Shown here in pieces: positions 46,321 through 57,679 of a DNA stretch of 64,000 bases. Position 1 is the stretch's first letter. Each line of letters begins with the position of its first letter. The stretch comes from Tetrastigma voinierianum (lineage: Eukaryota; Streptophyta; Magnoliopsida; Vitales; Vitaceae): positions 124,001-188,000 of the forward strand of contig JAEQBH010004432.1 in NCBI GenBank assembly GCA_016808115.1. The letters run 5' to 3'. The notes under the pieces are model-generated. The model was given only the letters and a program-made list of their open reading frames with translations, had not been told where the DNA came from and searched no databases. The position numbers and the translations under genes are program-made.

Positions 46321-47714
46321 CATGGATTCCACGCTGTCGGGTCGCCCCAGCATCCGTTTTGTCACCGTGAAAGCCCCTGTGGTAGGTGGTCCCGTGGTCC
46401 TCTAAGTGTTAGAATCCCAATTACTGTAGAAAGGATAGAAATGTCAAATTTCATCGCATCTGGTAGGTACTAGTTCAAAATACTAGTTCATCCAGATAGA
46501 TGAAACAATTAAGACAACATGAAGAAAACACCCAACAATTCAAAACAAACTTTCTGCTTTCTATAGAAGATTGGGAACAAGATATCGTAAAAATTAAATG
46601 CTGCAAACAAAAGATGTTAACTATACAAAATGGGTAATCTTTGAATTAAAAAGATTATAATCAAAATTTAAATACTCATTCAATAGGTTCCTTTGAGACG
46701 TAAACTATCAACTTCTAGATCTTAAGGATCTAGAACAAATTCAAAAGAAAAATTCAAAATTCTACATATGGGAGCTTGTCTGTGTAGCAAAACTAAAAAA
46801 CCCTTAACCAAGTTAGTTAGACAAACTATATGTATATGTCTCGTGATGCAAGACATAACAAATTCCAGGATTCCTTTTAGGATTAATGGAACAAATAGAC
46901 TGCTTGGGATTCTGTATTTCAATTGCTATCCAAATCTAGAGTTAGACTGTATGAATGATAAGAGCATTCATAAAGCCTAACTCTAAACATTCAAACTCAA
47001 AATTATGACATGGATCCTAGGTCAAGAAATATACTTTATAGTATACAGTATACTACAAAGTAATGACCTTTAGTTAATCCAAATCATTATTCACCAAAAG
47101 ATCAAACATTAATTTGGCAAGCAAATGAGAAAAATTCAACAAATATAATTCCAAAACTCATTCCATGGGAATGTTTAACACAATCCTCTGAATGGAATTT
47201 CAACAACTCTTAGCTCCAAACCGATTGAATGGAACCAAAACCTCTGGTCCATAATAGAAGATGGACAAGGAAATGTTCAAATTAATTTTGAGCCAAGAAA
47301 AGAAAACTTAATAAGATCATATTTCGCAAGGTCTTCTAATTCCATTTAGAAATTAGAACCTTCCAGAAGATCAAATGTTCGGGTTAAACTTAATTCAGTT
47401 AAGTAGACTATTCATCTACTATTCCGCATTTAAAATAATATACAAGGACTCAACCAAACATTCAAAACTCTCCAGATATCTCCAATATTTTTCTAAATGA
47501 TGTCACTAAATGATGAGCCCTCTCAAACAACATGATGACAAAGCAGTAAATGTGTTTGAAATAGACAAAGAATACTGAGAAAAGAAGCAAAATATGAAGA
47601 ACATAAAGAAAAGAATGGTTTTTCTCAAAATTATCTCAAGAAACAAAAGAGAAATTTAGAGAACAATGGTGAATAAACTATGGTTAATGGAAATGAATAT
47701 TCCATCGTTCACAT
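46321..47714 (+). pseudogene. Pararetrovirus 5' coding region (possible movement protein part)
   Basis: Starts near ATGGATTCC at 46322. The first 240 bp match 1-200 on the minus strand, so this part is conserved between copies. The frame at 46768-46980 carries a YFNCYPN word at its core, the kind of patch seen in viral movement proteins of the 30K type; this is a weak hint. Many stops. It is interrupted at 47714 by the LTR composite; coding-like sequence of the same character continues at 51353. Confidence 0.5.
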
Positions 47715-48830
47715 TGTGACGCCCCATCCTCGGGGTGTCCGTTGACTACCCAACCCATGGAACTACTTGTCTCACATCGTGAGGCACGAGCATGTGTAAA
47801 CCAGTCCGATTGGGTCTGCAGATATCCATTCAACACAATTATATATTTTATACAAAAATGATTTATTTACAATTGTGTTTAATTACAATTTATACAAAAA
47901 CGGGTTTCTTTGCCCAGAATTTTACAAAAAGGAACAAAAAATTACAAGATAAGGCCATCTTGGCCGCTTTCGTCTGTAAGGCCCGGAAGCTGCCCCATCC
48001 CTAAGCTGCCTTCGGTACCTAAAAATAGTCCCACGACGGGGAGGAGCAAAGCCCAAGAGGGAATTTCCTACTTGGATTACTCCCCCCACCTAAGTGCAAT
48101 GCACGGGCACACAAACATGATACACATGCGCACATATCACTGGCGCATATATTAACATAATTTAACCAAGAAGATCATGTTATTCGCTTATAATAATAAC
48201 ATAAACTTAGCTCACATAGCTAAGACATTCATCCCGCTGTCACTCGGGAACCCGCCCACAACATCACACAAACATGTTATTTTCTCATGGTAATACGACA
48301 CCACGCAAATCAAGCAAAACACCCAAACAGTCTCGGTGGATCAGTCTGTAAAACATCTAGTGATTTAACCTTCGTCCAAAGCTTTTGAACTAACCACTAC
48401 CATCCTGTGCCCTAACAACCCCATCCATTACATAACCCTTAAGTAAAGAGTAAAGCAAGTAGGAGAAAAACTCCTACCTTTCCTGAGTTTGTCGAACTCC
48501 CGAACCCAGAACTACCGCAGTCTCCGCCATGGGGAGCAACTTTGCCTGTCTCGTCGAAGCCAACGGTCCGATAGTCGAATTCCAGAGAGTAAGGTGGAGC
48601 CTAAAAACCCTCTCTTCCTCACTCTCCCTTTCTCGGTTGGTCTCTCCCTCTCTCCTTCCCTCTCCCAAACTGATTTGGAAGACTTGGTCAAGAGGAAAGT
48701 CCTCTCATCGCCACATGTCCATTTCTCATTGGACACCTTGGAATACCCCCTTATCCTTATCAATCTACTCAGACATCCCTTTAATGGCATCGCGCCGCGT
48801 CATGCGGAGCCCCACTGACCTCAAGTTTGA
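47715..48830 (-). mobile_element. Type-B LTR part at the left of a composite insertion
   Basis: It begins TGTGACGCCCCATCC and follows the type-B LTR of 22654 through the TCCATTCAACACAATT word (47826), the GGCCGCTTTC word (47962), the CCACGACGGG word (48031) and on to the AG/CT-rich block near 48600-48660. Similarity fades by about 48830. The left flank ACAT (47711-47714) matches ACAT at 51353-51356. The frame 48529-48975 crossing it is not a gene. Confidence 0.7.
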
Positions 48831-49106
48831 TCGCAGATCTCAGATCGGACATCGCGATGCCTCAGCTCTCCCAAAACTTGCTGGGTGTCATGCATCCTCC
48901 GCGTTCGAACGTGAAATCATCGTCGATCACCACCGACGCGGCAACGGTATTTACGCCGGCATCGATCCAACGTAATCGCCGCCATCCAGATCAAAACTTC
49001 GATTTTCAAACCAATCACGATCGATCCTGAGAAACACGGATCAACATTATTATTCGACGGCAAACGAACAACAACAAATATCCTTTCATTAACCGGCGAA
49101 CGGTCA
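48831..49106. other. CpG-rich unassigned segment between two LTRs
   Basis: This holds GATCG/CGATC-rich DNA with short frames on both strands (48827-49030 plus, 48917-49126 minus) and no protein I recognise. Its composition is like 36640-37264, though I see no alignment between them. Confidence 0.4.
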
Positions 49107-50928
49107 AGACGACGCCCCAAAACCAATCCAGCGGATCACCGCCAACCTGCGAATATACGACGTCGGCGTCCACATCATCCGGAAATCGGCGCAGTCTCCT
49201 TCTATACTTGTTTCAACAAAGACAATGACTCAGCACTGCCCAACAACTTTAACATACAAGATATTCAACATGTCATCAGTCTATAATCAATACTTTATTA
49301 AACAATATGAGTTTAAATGTATCTCACTGAATCCACACTATAATGATTTACTTTGAGTTATACAAATGACAGGTCGCATCCAACTGAATACGTTTCTAAC
49401 TAAAGAATCAACAAGCCACAAACCGGCTTTCTTCAAAATGGATCGCCTTCTCTCGAGCTCCTCAGATCAAAATAAAGGGGTCCCATGACGGTGAGCGCCA
49501 AGAGGAGAATCGCCTCTAAGTGGGCTACTCCACCACCTGGCGCAAACAAGAATGCTCCAATTAAACACACACCAAGTAAATACGCGGATCCTATCAACGT
49601 CTACATGTCACTTCATGTCACGAGTCTCACCGACTCACTCACACACTGCTTGCCGCGGCGTAGAAACAATTACAAAACAAAACCCGTTGTTCTTGAAAAT
49701 ACACATCAAACAAATAAAATAATAGACTACTCCTCCTGAGGTGAATTGCCTCGGGTGAGCTTTCCAAACGTCATGGTCTCAACCGGCGGATCTGGCTGGG
49801 CCCATCTCCAACCCAATTCTCCTGAATATCATCCTTTTGAAATTCTTCGCGAACCATATCCGCGATAAACACCTCATGCAATCACACCTAACTCTAGGTT
49901 ACCCAAGGTATGAAACTTACTGCCATTTTCAAAACCATTTACACAATATGACAATGCGCATATTAATCAACTGTTACTCAAGGCACACATGTAATTCCAC
50001 ACTTTTAATCATCACCCAATCTAACTCACTGAAGCAACGGCAATCACCATCGGCTTTACAACACAATTTAATTTATATACCGCGTCATTTTGTTAACACC
50101 TCAAGCATTAACCTAATAATTCTTTGATCAACCAACTCTCCAAATTAATTCATACCAATCCATTCATCTACATGCGTCAAATGCCAAATCATTAATGGGT
50201 GATTTTTATCCACTACACAACCGACTGATTTTAACAGTCCTAATCTCCAGCTAGTTGTTGGCCTGTCCACGCAGCCCATATGTCCAATCTCTGCCACCCT
50301 TTTTGGAACCTAATTTCACTGGTTACCAGTCTCATAAACACCAAAGCATAATTTAGTGAATAAATTATCACAAAGGACCCATAACAGTCCATAAATAAAT
50401 AGTCTAGATTGCCCAAATCGGCTCCCAAAAATTCTAACACTTCGTCCGATGTCGAAGTCGATCAAACGCCCATTCTGCCTTATCATCTCGGGCATGTATT
50501 TTAATGCCAAAATTTCCACACAAACAGTCCCTAACATTCTGGACAGTCACGACCCTAACAAAAATCTCACTAAATTAATACCAGTCCCAAGTTCGGGACC
50601 GATCAAACAGCCCCTCACCCGCCAAACCAACCGAAACATGGAAAAACCCTTAAAAATGGGAACAACACGCAAGTAGGGAGAAAAATCCCACCAAGGAGTT
50701 TGAAGGAACCCCATCCTCGAGTCCACGTCGTAGCTCTGCCCTGTGAGAACCTTTTTCCTCTTCTTTCAAGCCCAAGACCGGGCCTACCTGGCCTGATCTT
50801 TCCGTTATTCTAGAGAGAAGCACCTCTCTCTCTAAAAGCCTCAAACCCAAAGCTCACTGTGATCAAAAAATGGTCACGCTTTTTGGCTCGGTTCATTAAG
50901 AAGACAAGTCACTATTTGTGTTCAAACA
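49107..50928 (-). mobile_element. Family-A LTR, truncated at its 5' side
   Basis: From GACGCCCCAAAACC (49111) it follows the minus-strand LTR order: CTCCTT..TAC (49196), GGGGTCCCATGACGG (49478), the A1 block near 49680-49740, the AACATGGAAAAACCC word (50636) and the AG/CT block near 50810-50835. It runs out at about 50928, before the expected ...TCTTACA end, and is joined to the tRNA-like element. Confidence 0.8.
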
Positions 50929-51352
50929 GTGTGGTCCACCGAATGGGTACCAAGCTCGGGCGGTCCCGTGTGTCTGCCGCGAGGCAAAGAAACCCCCGTG
51001 AGCCAGATAGCCCGTGGAACAGACCAACCCCTCCGTCTTCTGAAAGGCGTCAGCGAGACCTGTGATATAAGGCGCCAAAGGGCCTCACTCGTTTATTTCG
51101 ACGAAGGGTGGTCCCACGCCCCTCGCCATTGGGGAAGCGTCTGCGTTGACCGGGGACCATGGATAAGCCTGCTGGTGGGGCCCACTACCAACCGGGCACA
51201 ACGCTGGTGTGCCGGGAACTACCTCGAACGGGTATCTAAGCTCAGCGGTCCCGTGTTCGGCTCACCAGTATATGAAGAACTCCCATAGCTGTGGGATACT
51301 GCGAAGGGGGATCACCTCTCATGATAGCTGGGCTGTGGGTGGGGTTCTTACA
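50929..51352. mobile_element. Right half of a second tRNA-like TG...CA element
   Basis: It matches the right part of 16520-17289: GGGTACCAAGCTCGG (50944) against GGGTACCTAAGCTCA (17159), the CACTACCAACC word (51183, compare 17110), GGGAACTACCTCGA and the closing GTGGGTGGGGTTCTTACA. It carries two relatives of the GTGCTCGAGCCCA B-box-like word. The left half and the hairpin are missing. It ends against ACAT, the presumed right target copy of the whole composite. Confidence 0.7.
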
Positions 51353-52640
51353 ACATACTACTTCGAAGACAGGTATCAACCATCCCCTTGAAGAAATAAA
51401 AATAAAGCCCAAGGGTAGAAATAATAGCCTCACCTTTTAAAAACAAATTGATTCAAAAGAAGATGAAAACAAATGACAAAACTGAAGATATAAAAGGCAT
51501 TCAGCAACAAATAATTTTACAATCAAATTTAGGAACACTTTCTACTCAATTAAATAGAATTGAAAGTAAATACTTTACAAAAAATTATAAACCCGAAAAA
51601 GATGAGAAGGAAGAAGAAAACAAGAAAGTCTTATATTCAAACCAATAAAACCCCTTAAATTAGGAGGTAATAAAAGTAATGATGAATTACAAGACTTTAA
51701 CACAAAAAATTAGCAGGAATAGAAATAAAAGATCCCTCTTGTTCAAAACCCAAGTAAACTTTAAGTGGATCGTAAACAAATTCTATTGTTTCGTAAAACT
51801 TATCAAGATATTATCAACAAGAAGAAGAACAAATAAATGTTAAAAAACTTAGTCAAAGATCAAAAACTTATCAAAGGCCTACTCCTCCAGATTAATTTGA
51901 GAAACAACCAAAACAAAATAGTTATAATAGCAATGACATCTATTCTGAATATAGATGCTCTTTTCTCGAACATGAAATCTTATCAGAGCCATTAAATGCA
52001 ATGGCAGCTAATGCTATTTGCAAACAGATGATGATCGAATGTCGTCCAATTAGTCACAAAGCAGTTTCACACATTAAAACTTTGGTGGGAAAACTACCTA
52101 AGTGAAAAGAAAGATTTCATATTTTAAAAAGTACAAATGAGGAAGGAGAACAAACTCAATCATAAGACTGGGTTTATGCTATAACCAAACACTTCATAGG
52201 TGATCCAAGTATTTATGGAGAAAGAACTCAAATTCTACAAAACTTAAGATAGAACACTAAGTGATCCTGTTCAGGCTACGACGTGTTCTGAAGAACTCCT
52301 GATGGTAAGAGCCGATGCTGTGAGCTTTTACTCGGAAGGAAAGATTCCTTTATGGTCTTCCAAGGCTTTCAACTACGCAGTTCAAGAAGCTCCTTAGAGA
52401 AAAACATGTAGGAATAATCCACTTGACTCTTTACTTATGGAGATCTCATAAGTACAAATAAAGAGAAGGTCTTGAAGTTGTGTTCTCAACTTAAACTCCA
52501 ATATCAAATAAAAAGACCTAAAAGCTTCTAAAAGATTTAGGTTCTTTTGTACTCAATATGGCATTCTCGATGCCAATTCCACCTAGTCAAATTTCCAAAA
52601 ATCAAACCTTAAACAAAATTCCAATAATTTTCTATATAGA
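51353..52640 (+). pseudogene. Pararetrovirus coding region after the composite insertion
   Basis: Lys/Glu/Asn-rich coding-like sequence resumes directly at 51353 (frame 51448-51648 with a DEKEEENKK-type stretch), followed by several stop-broken segments on the plus strand to about 52640. One of them, near 52280-52390, has an EELLMVRADAVSFYSEGK reading. The position, after the 5' coding part, fits the movement or coat region of a caulimovirid. No motif is decisive. Confidence 0.45.
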
Positions 52641-54690
52641 TTTAGAAGTAACAATGTTATAAATTAAAAGTACGTTTAATTGTTATGTTATTATAATTTT
52701 AGTTTGTAACACATTTATTGCTTTAATTTATTCACTTTCAAATATTACTTTTAAAAATTGAATACTAAAATGATTAATAATATTTTTTTGTTAAATAGTT
52801 AAGGTTTTTTTTTATTACTTTTACCTTTAAAAAGTTTAACTCAGGTTTTATTTCTATTTTTTAATTTTAGGTTTATGTACCAAATATAAAAGTATAAAAA
52901 ATAAGATTAAAATATGAAAATTATTAATATTTATAAATAAATTTATTATGGAATAAGAAAAAAATATTGTTTTTATATTTATTAAATTACTTATTAATAT
53001 AGTAAATGTATTGATATATATCAAAAGTTGATTTAATTTATTCCATTTATTACACAAAAAAAAAAAAAAACTAAAAAAATTTGAACACTAATTGGAAAGA
53101 AAAAATCAAGCAAGTTCGCTGGGGGTGAAAATAGGGAAGAGTGGCATTTGTGGAAGGAGATGGCAAATTGGGAGGTTTGATTGGGGAGATGAACATTTTT
53201 GTCTTCTCAAAATGTATTAATGTATTTAATTTTAATGGTCTATCAATAAGGGTCTGTCTTAACCAAAACATAATTTCTCATCATTTTAAGAGTTGGATAT
53301 ATATAATTTATTTTGAAAATAAAATTATTAAATAGGTTAAAAATAAAAATAATATCAAAATTAGTACATAAATAATAATACCGTAGCTATTTAATATAAT
53401 ATTGAATTTTTTTATCTTAATGTTGTAGTTATTTATTATAGTATTAAAATATTTTGAAATTTTAAAATTAATGCTTGCAATCACGACTATGATTACTAAG
53501 ATATTAATTTTTTTTTAAAATAGATGAGCAATTTTTTTTTATTTTTTTGAAAGAATAGATGATATAAAATTTTGTATATTAGTTTAAATGTTATTTTCAC
53601 TTAACTATTTTTGATAAAATTTTTTTTAAATAACCAACATCTGCTTTAACCTAATTTTAGAAGTGGGAAACAGATATACAAATGTGATGTTACAAATTAA
53701 GGTGGTTACGCTACACATCCCCTCTCACTCGGTGAATAAAAAATGAGAGCTAATATCAATCATATGTCAAAGATGGATGAACCATCACTGCACGACACGT
53801 GAATAGAACAAATTAATCAAAGACGCTTACTTAGACCCACAGAGCACACTCTTGTCTACAACACACCATGCTTCCATATTAGTTACATCTTACAAGGCCA
53901 TGTCACGTGATCTCTCACATGGCCGATTCCATCTACATCTTTGCATTATTCCTTTCTTCCTCCAATGTCTTCTTGCCATCCTACCCTTTTTTTAGCTTTA
54001 AGAACATTTTTGTTTTAATTCTAACCGTTGGATGGTTTTGTTTTGTTTTGTCTCTAGATACTTATATGACTCATCCAACTCACTATTTTTAGTTTTGGGA
54101 TTAGATTCAATTCAAATATGATTAATGGAAGTTTATGTTCGGGGAATTGGAATTTTAATTAAAAAAAACGACACCATAAACTCCGAAGAAGTAAAATCCC
54201 ATTAGAAACTTTAATTTTTGTTTTAATATTTTTAACATGTTTTAGAAATAATTTTTACATAAAGTGTCTTATTTTTGTATATATTATAGAATTAAATTTT
54301 TAAAATTTTAAAATATATATTTGAAATAATTTTAAAAGTTTTTGTAGGATTTAAAAATAAATAAAATTTTAATATCAAATATATCTTTATTTTCTTATTT
54401 GGAAAAAACAAAAGTTATCTTAGAAAATGGTTTCCACCTACCCATACATTTTATCCCAAATTTGTTCACTTTTTACAATAAATTGTTTGACTTATGTTTT
54501 AAAAGCACTATGATCCACTGATGAAGAGCCAAAATTAATTATGGACCATTAGATCCCCAGACTAGTTAATTAGTGATATAGTCTATTAATAATTATTTAA
54601 AAGATAAGAAACCAATAATAAAACAAGAGTTTGGTTACTTAATATGCAAGAAAAAAACCTTATTCCTAAAAAGAAATCTATCGATCTAAC
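52641..54690. other. AT-rich sequence without recognised features
   Basis: About 2 kb of A/T-rich DNA with homopolymer runs. No LTR words of families A or B, no TA microsatellite and no coding frame above 70 codons. It looks like low-copy intergenic DNA and is the only such stretch of this length in the window. The frame 53907-54092 is hydrophobic but has no support. Confidence 0.6.
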
Positions 54691-54697
54691 ATGGCAG

Positions 54698-54805
54698 GAT
54701 AGAGATTGCTATAGGCCTATTAGCCTCCTTACTTTCCAATGGATTTCTAACAGATAGAGATTGCTACACTTGGCCTATTTGTCTCCTACTCTAATGGATT
54801 TCAAT
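54698..54805. repeat. Two direct repeats of about 54 bp in the copia LTR
   Basis: GATAGAGATTGCT...CAATGGATTTCTAACA starts at 54698 and again at 54753 with a few changes. It lies about 90-200 bp upstream of the TATA box, so it may be a duplicated U3 enhancer-like unit. Confidence 0.8.
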
Positions 54806-54896
54806 TATAAAAAATATAGAATACAATATAGGGTGGCCTGGTGTCGCCTGATTGGTTGCTTGTTTGACAAGTAACCTATAAGGTTAGAATTTTGAG

Positions 54897-54907
54897 TATA
54901 TAAATAG
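54897..54907 (+). promoter_or_regulatory. TATA box of the copia-type LTR
   Basis: TATATAAATAG followed 25-40 bases later by the likely transcription start. This is the best TATA box in the window. Confidence 0.7.
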
Positions 54908-54948
54908 ACCCCTTCCTTAGACCTTGATATATCTTCCATATGGGTCTC

Positions 54949-54970
54949 ACACACACATACGTGTGTGTTC
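54949..54970. repeat. (CA)n-(TG)n hairpin next to the copia LTR start site
   Basis: ACACACACATACGTGTGTGT is a near-perfect inverted repeat with a four-base centre, about 45 bp after the TATA box. In RNA it would form a 5' terminal hairpin. Confidence 0.7.
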
Positions 54971-55145
54971 TCTCCTTTAGTCTCTCGGCAATTAGGCGCC
55001 AGCCACACCTAGATTTAATGTAATTAGAATAGCTTGAAAGGAACTCACGCCAAGAGGTTAGTAAACCCTAAGCCTAATGACATTAGTGTATCACATATCT
55101 TATCCAATCATGATCCAGACTTCCGTTATACATTGATCCCAACAA

Positions 55146-55159
55146 TTAGTATCAGAGCC
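55146..55159 (+). promoter_or_regulatory. Primer-binding site of the copia-type element
   Basis: TTAGTATCAGAGCC, one base after the LTR end, is the initiator-Met complement with one G-to-A change. Confidence 0.75.
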
Positions 55160-56380
55160 TGGATTAAATCAATGTGTGGTAAACCGAATCATTATATTTT
55201 TTACATGTATTTGATCTAATTAGATATGACGCTTAGGTTTTATGTTTCATGTTATTTATATTTTTGTATGAATGAATGTTTTATTTGGCCTTAACCATGG
55301 TAGAAATTTGATTGTATTTTTTTTTTTATGTAACTGGAGGCTAATCATAAGATTAGGTATTCTCATTGATTTATTTATTTATTTATTGGATAATTCTATG
55401 TACTGGATTTATTGATAATTATATAATAAGTATCCAAAGTGGAACAACCGCATGTTATTGTTCATTGTTTTTCGTGGTGTAGATCGAAGCCTCAGGTTTG
55501 GCATACCAACACCATAATCATGTAGGGACACAAAGGAGGGCTGCGGGAGGAAAGAGGGTCATTGGAAGACCCGAGACGCGCCCACATCGTGTCGATAAAG
55601 CGCTTGAGACTAGACTCCACGCTACCAAGCCCCGAGGGTGCATAAAGTACGTGCTAAAGTTTCTGATTGGAATCAAATTCCGCCGCCTAATCCCCTTTCT
55701 TCGTGATCTACCTTATAAAATTTCGTGTCCAAGGTCCTCGTGGCAAAGGAATGGCGATGATTTAGTTTTGGCTTCGACGCTGTTTCGGGGTGTGTGTAGT
55801 CTCGACGGACGGAATTTGACCAAAGATGCGTGTTCCTTAAGTATTGTTCTTATCCTCTATAAAATTTCATGATGAATCGCTTTGTGCGGTGATCGACAAA
55901 CGATTTGTTTTTTGATTTTTGGCGAGCGCGTGGGGCTTGGCAGCCGACCTGGACAAATGTTGGCTAGCGTCAGTTCCCGGTGATATACTCCGCATAATAT
56001 CGCGCGGATGACCAAAGCTGTGCACGGTGATTGTCCACACTTTAAGTTTTGGCTTATGAGGGGGACTAGTTAAGAGTTTTGTGTTTTTTGGGGCTTAAAA
56101 CCCTAGAAATCAATTCTAACTTAATCCACAATTCAAAGAATTTCAAGACCTGATGGAAAGATGGATTACAGGCTAGATATCAAGTTAGGTTCTGGTCTCT
56201 ATCAGTTTGTTATTTTTTCTTCTTCTAGGAAACCATGTGGATTAAGGGCCCATTATTTATTCTTGCTTATAATTGTTTTATAGATATAACATATGATGCA
56301 TGCTTGCCATGCTACTTAGAATAGGTGGTGCCATATAATTTCATCAGCGGATATACATATGCATAATGATATTTGATGGT
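55160..56380 (+). other. Leader and unassigned sequence of the copia-type element
   Basis: An A/T-rich start leads to a GC-richer stretch at 55490-56030. The 124-codon frame 55498-55872 is Arg/His-rich at first and then mixed, with no recognised Gag or protease word. An AAAACCCTAGAAATC word at 56098 is common in plant 5' leaders. No pol domain follows before the tandem repeats, so the element is incomplete. Confidence 0.4.
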
Positions 56381-57220
56381 CTAGATAATATTATTATGAA
56401 GTATTTAGTTGAATTAATGTAAAATATTGAATGAGTGAAGGTTAAAATTAATTTAATTAATTTGAAACCTACGGGCTCCATTATGGTCCAATAATAAAAA
56501 ATGACATGATCGAATTCATGGATCGGAACTAAAATAATTTCAAAATTTTAATAAGATTGTACAACCCAATGTCGATAATACTAAGAAAGATAATTTTAAA
56601 ATTAAATTAATGGTTATCACATTCAATTTTAGCAACATTAATGTCTAGATATTATTATTATGGAAAAACCTAATAAATTAATGTAAAATATTGAATGGTG
56701 CATGCTAAAATTAATTTTATTAATTTGAAACATGTGACTCCATTAAGGATCCAATAAAATAATTATGTAATGCCTCAAATGTATAAACATGATCTGATTT
56801 TTATGAGATTGGAACTAAAATAATTTCAAATTTTAATGAGATCACGAATCTAATGTCGATAATATCATATTTAAAGATAATTTAAAATTAAATTAATATT
56901 ATCACATTCACCTTAGTAACATTAATGTCTAGATATTATTATCATGTAAAACCTAATAAATTAATGTAAAATATTGAATGAGTGAATGTTAAAATTAATT
57001 TAATTAATTTTTGAAAACCTACGAGCCTGGCTATGGTCCAATAATAAATGGTTATGTGATGCCATAATGGATAAACATGACCGATTTTATTGGATTATAT
57101 CTAAATATACTTCAATTTTAATGAGGTTTTATGACCTAACGTCGATAACACTGAATATTAAAGATAAATTTGAAATTAAATTAATGGTTATTACATTTTA
57201 ATTCTAGTAACATTAATAAT
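56381..57220. repeat. Three tandem repeats of 264-290 bp
   Basis: Units start with CTAGATA(A/T)TATTATTAT-type words at 56381, 56645 and 56929. Each contains TTAATGTAAAATATTGAATG, an ATTAATTTAATTAATTTG-type palindromic patch, a GGTCCAATAATAAA or related word, CGATAA after AATGT or AACGT, and a closing AGTAACATTAATG. Units differ by about 10-15% as far as I can judge by eye. AT-rich and non-coding. Confidence 0.85.
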
Positions 57221-57244
57221 CATTTCTAATGACTCTCGTTAGTG

Positions 57245-57626
57245 TTATTGAAAGTCTAGTTTATTTATATATAGATATATACATATTTAAGTATATAGAT
57301 AACTATATATAGTATTCTATATATATAGATATATACATATTTATATATATAGATAACTATATATATATATACATATCTATATATAGATGTATATAGATAT
57401 ATCTATATACATATATAGATATATAAAATCTATATATCTATATAGTAGATGGGGTTATATGGGTCTATATATATAGATATCTATATATATATATATAAAT
57501 ATATATATAAATCTATATATAAATATCTATATACATCTATATATCTATAGATATATAGATATCTATATATCTATATATAGATATATATATATAGGAGATA
57601 TCTATAAGAAGTAGTATATATATATG

Positions 57627-57675
<49 letters not shown>
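57245..57675. repeat. (TA)n microsatellite block
   Basis: TA/TATC/TAGA repeats with a short GGGGTTATATGGG interruption near 57452. It directly abuts the next LTR. Confidence 0.95.

Positions 57676-57679
<4 letters not shown>

Larger units (their letters stand above)
54698..55144 (+). mobile_element. Ty1/copia-type LTR, 3' part; left border not found
   Basis: The end CATTGATCCCAACA at 55131-55144 is followed after one base by a primer site. Inside are a TATA box (54897-54907) and a probable start region. A matching TGTTGGG start was looked for upstream to 52641 and not found, so the LTR is either truncated or eroded at its left end. Type inferred from end sequence and primer only; pol is not in the window. 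Confidence 0.6.

Noticed and set aside
48529..48975. 148-codon plus-strand frame starting MGSNFACL
   Set aside because: It crosses from the AG/CT-rich block of a minus-strand LTR into the CpG-rich piece; the Ser/Leu run is the CT repeat read as protein. No domain.
52641..54690. A host gene in the AT-rich stretch
   Set aside because: Frames are below 70 codons, there is no splice-consistent coding pattern, and the hydrophobic frame at 53907-54092 has no start context or similarity I know.
55498..55872. 124-codon frame after the copia primer site, considered as Gag
   Set aside because: No zinc knuckle or Gag-like pattern, unusual composition and no pol behind it. Left as unassigned leader.
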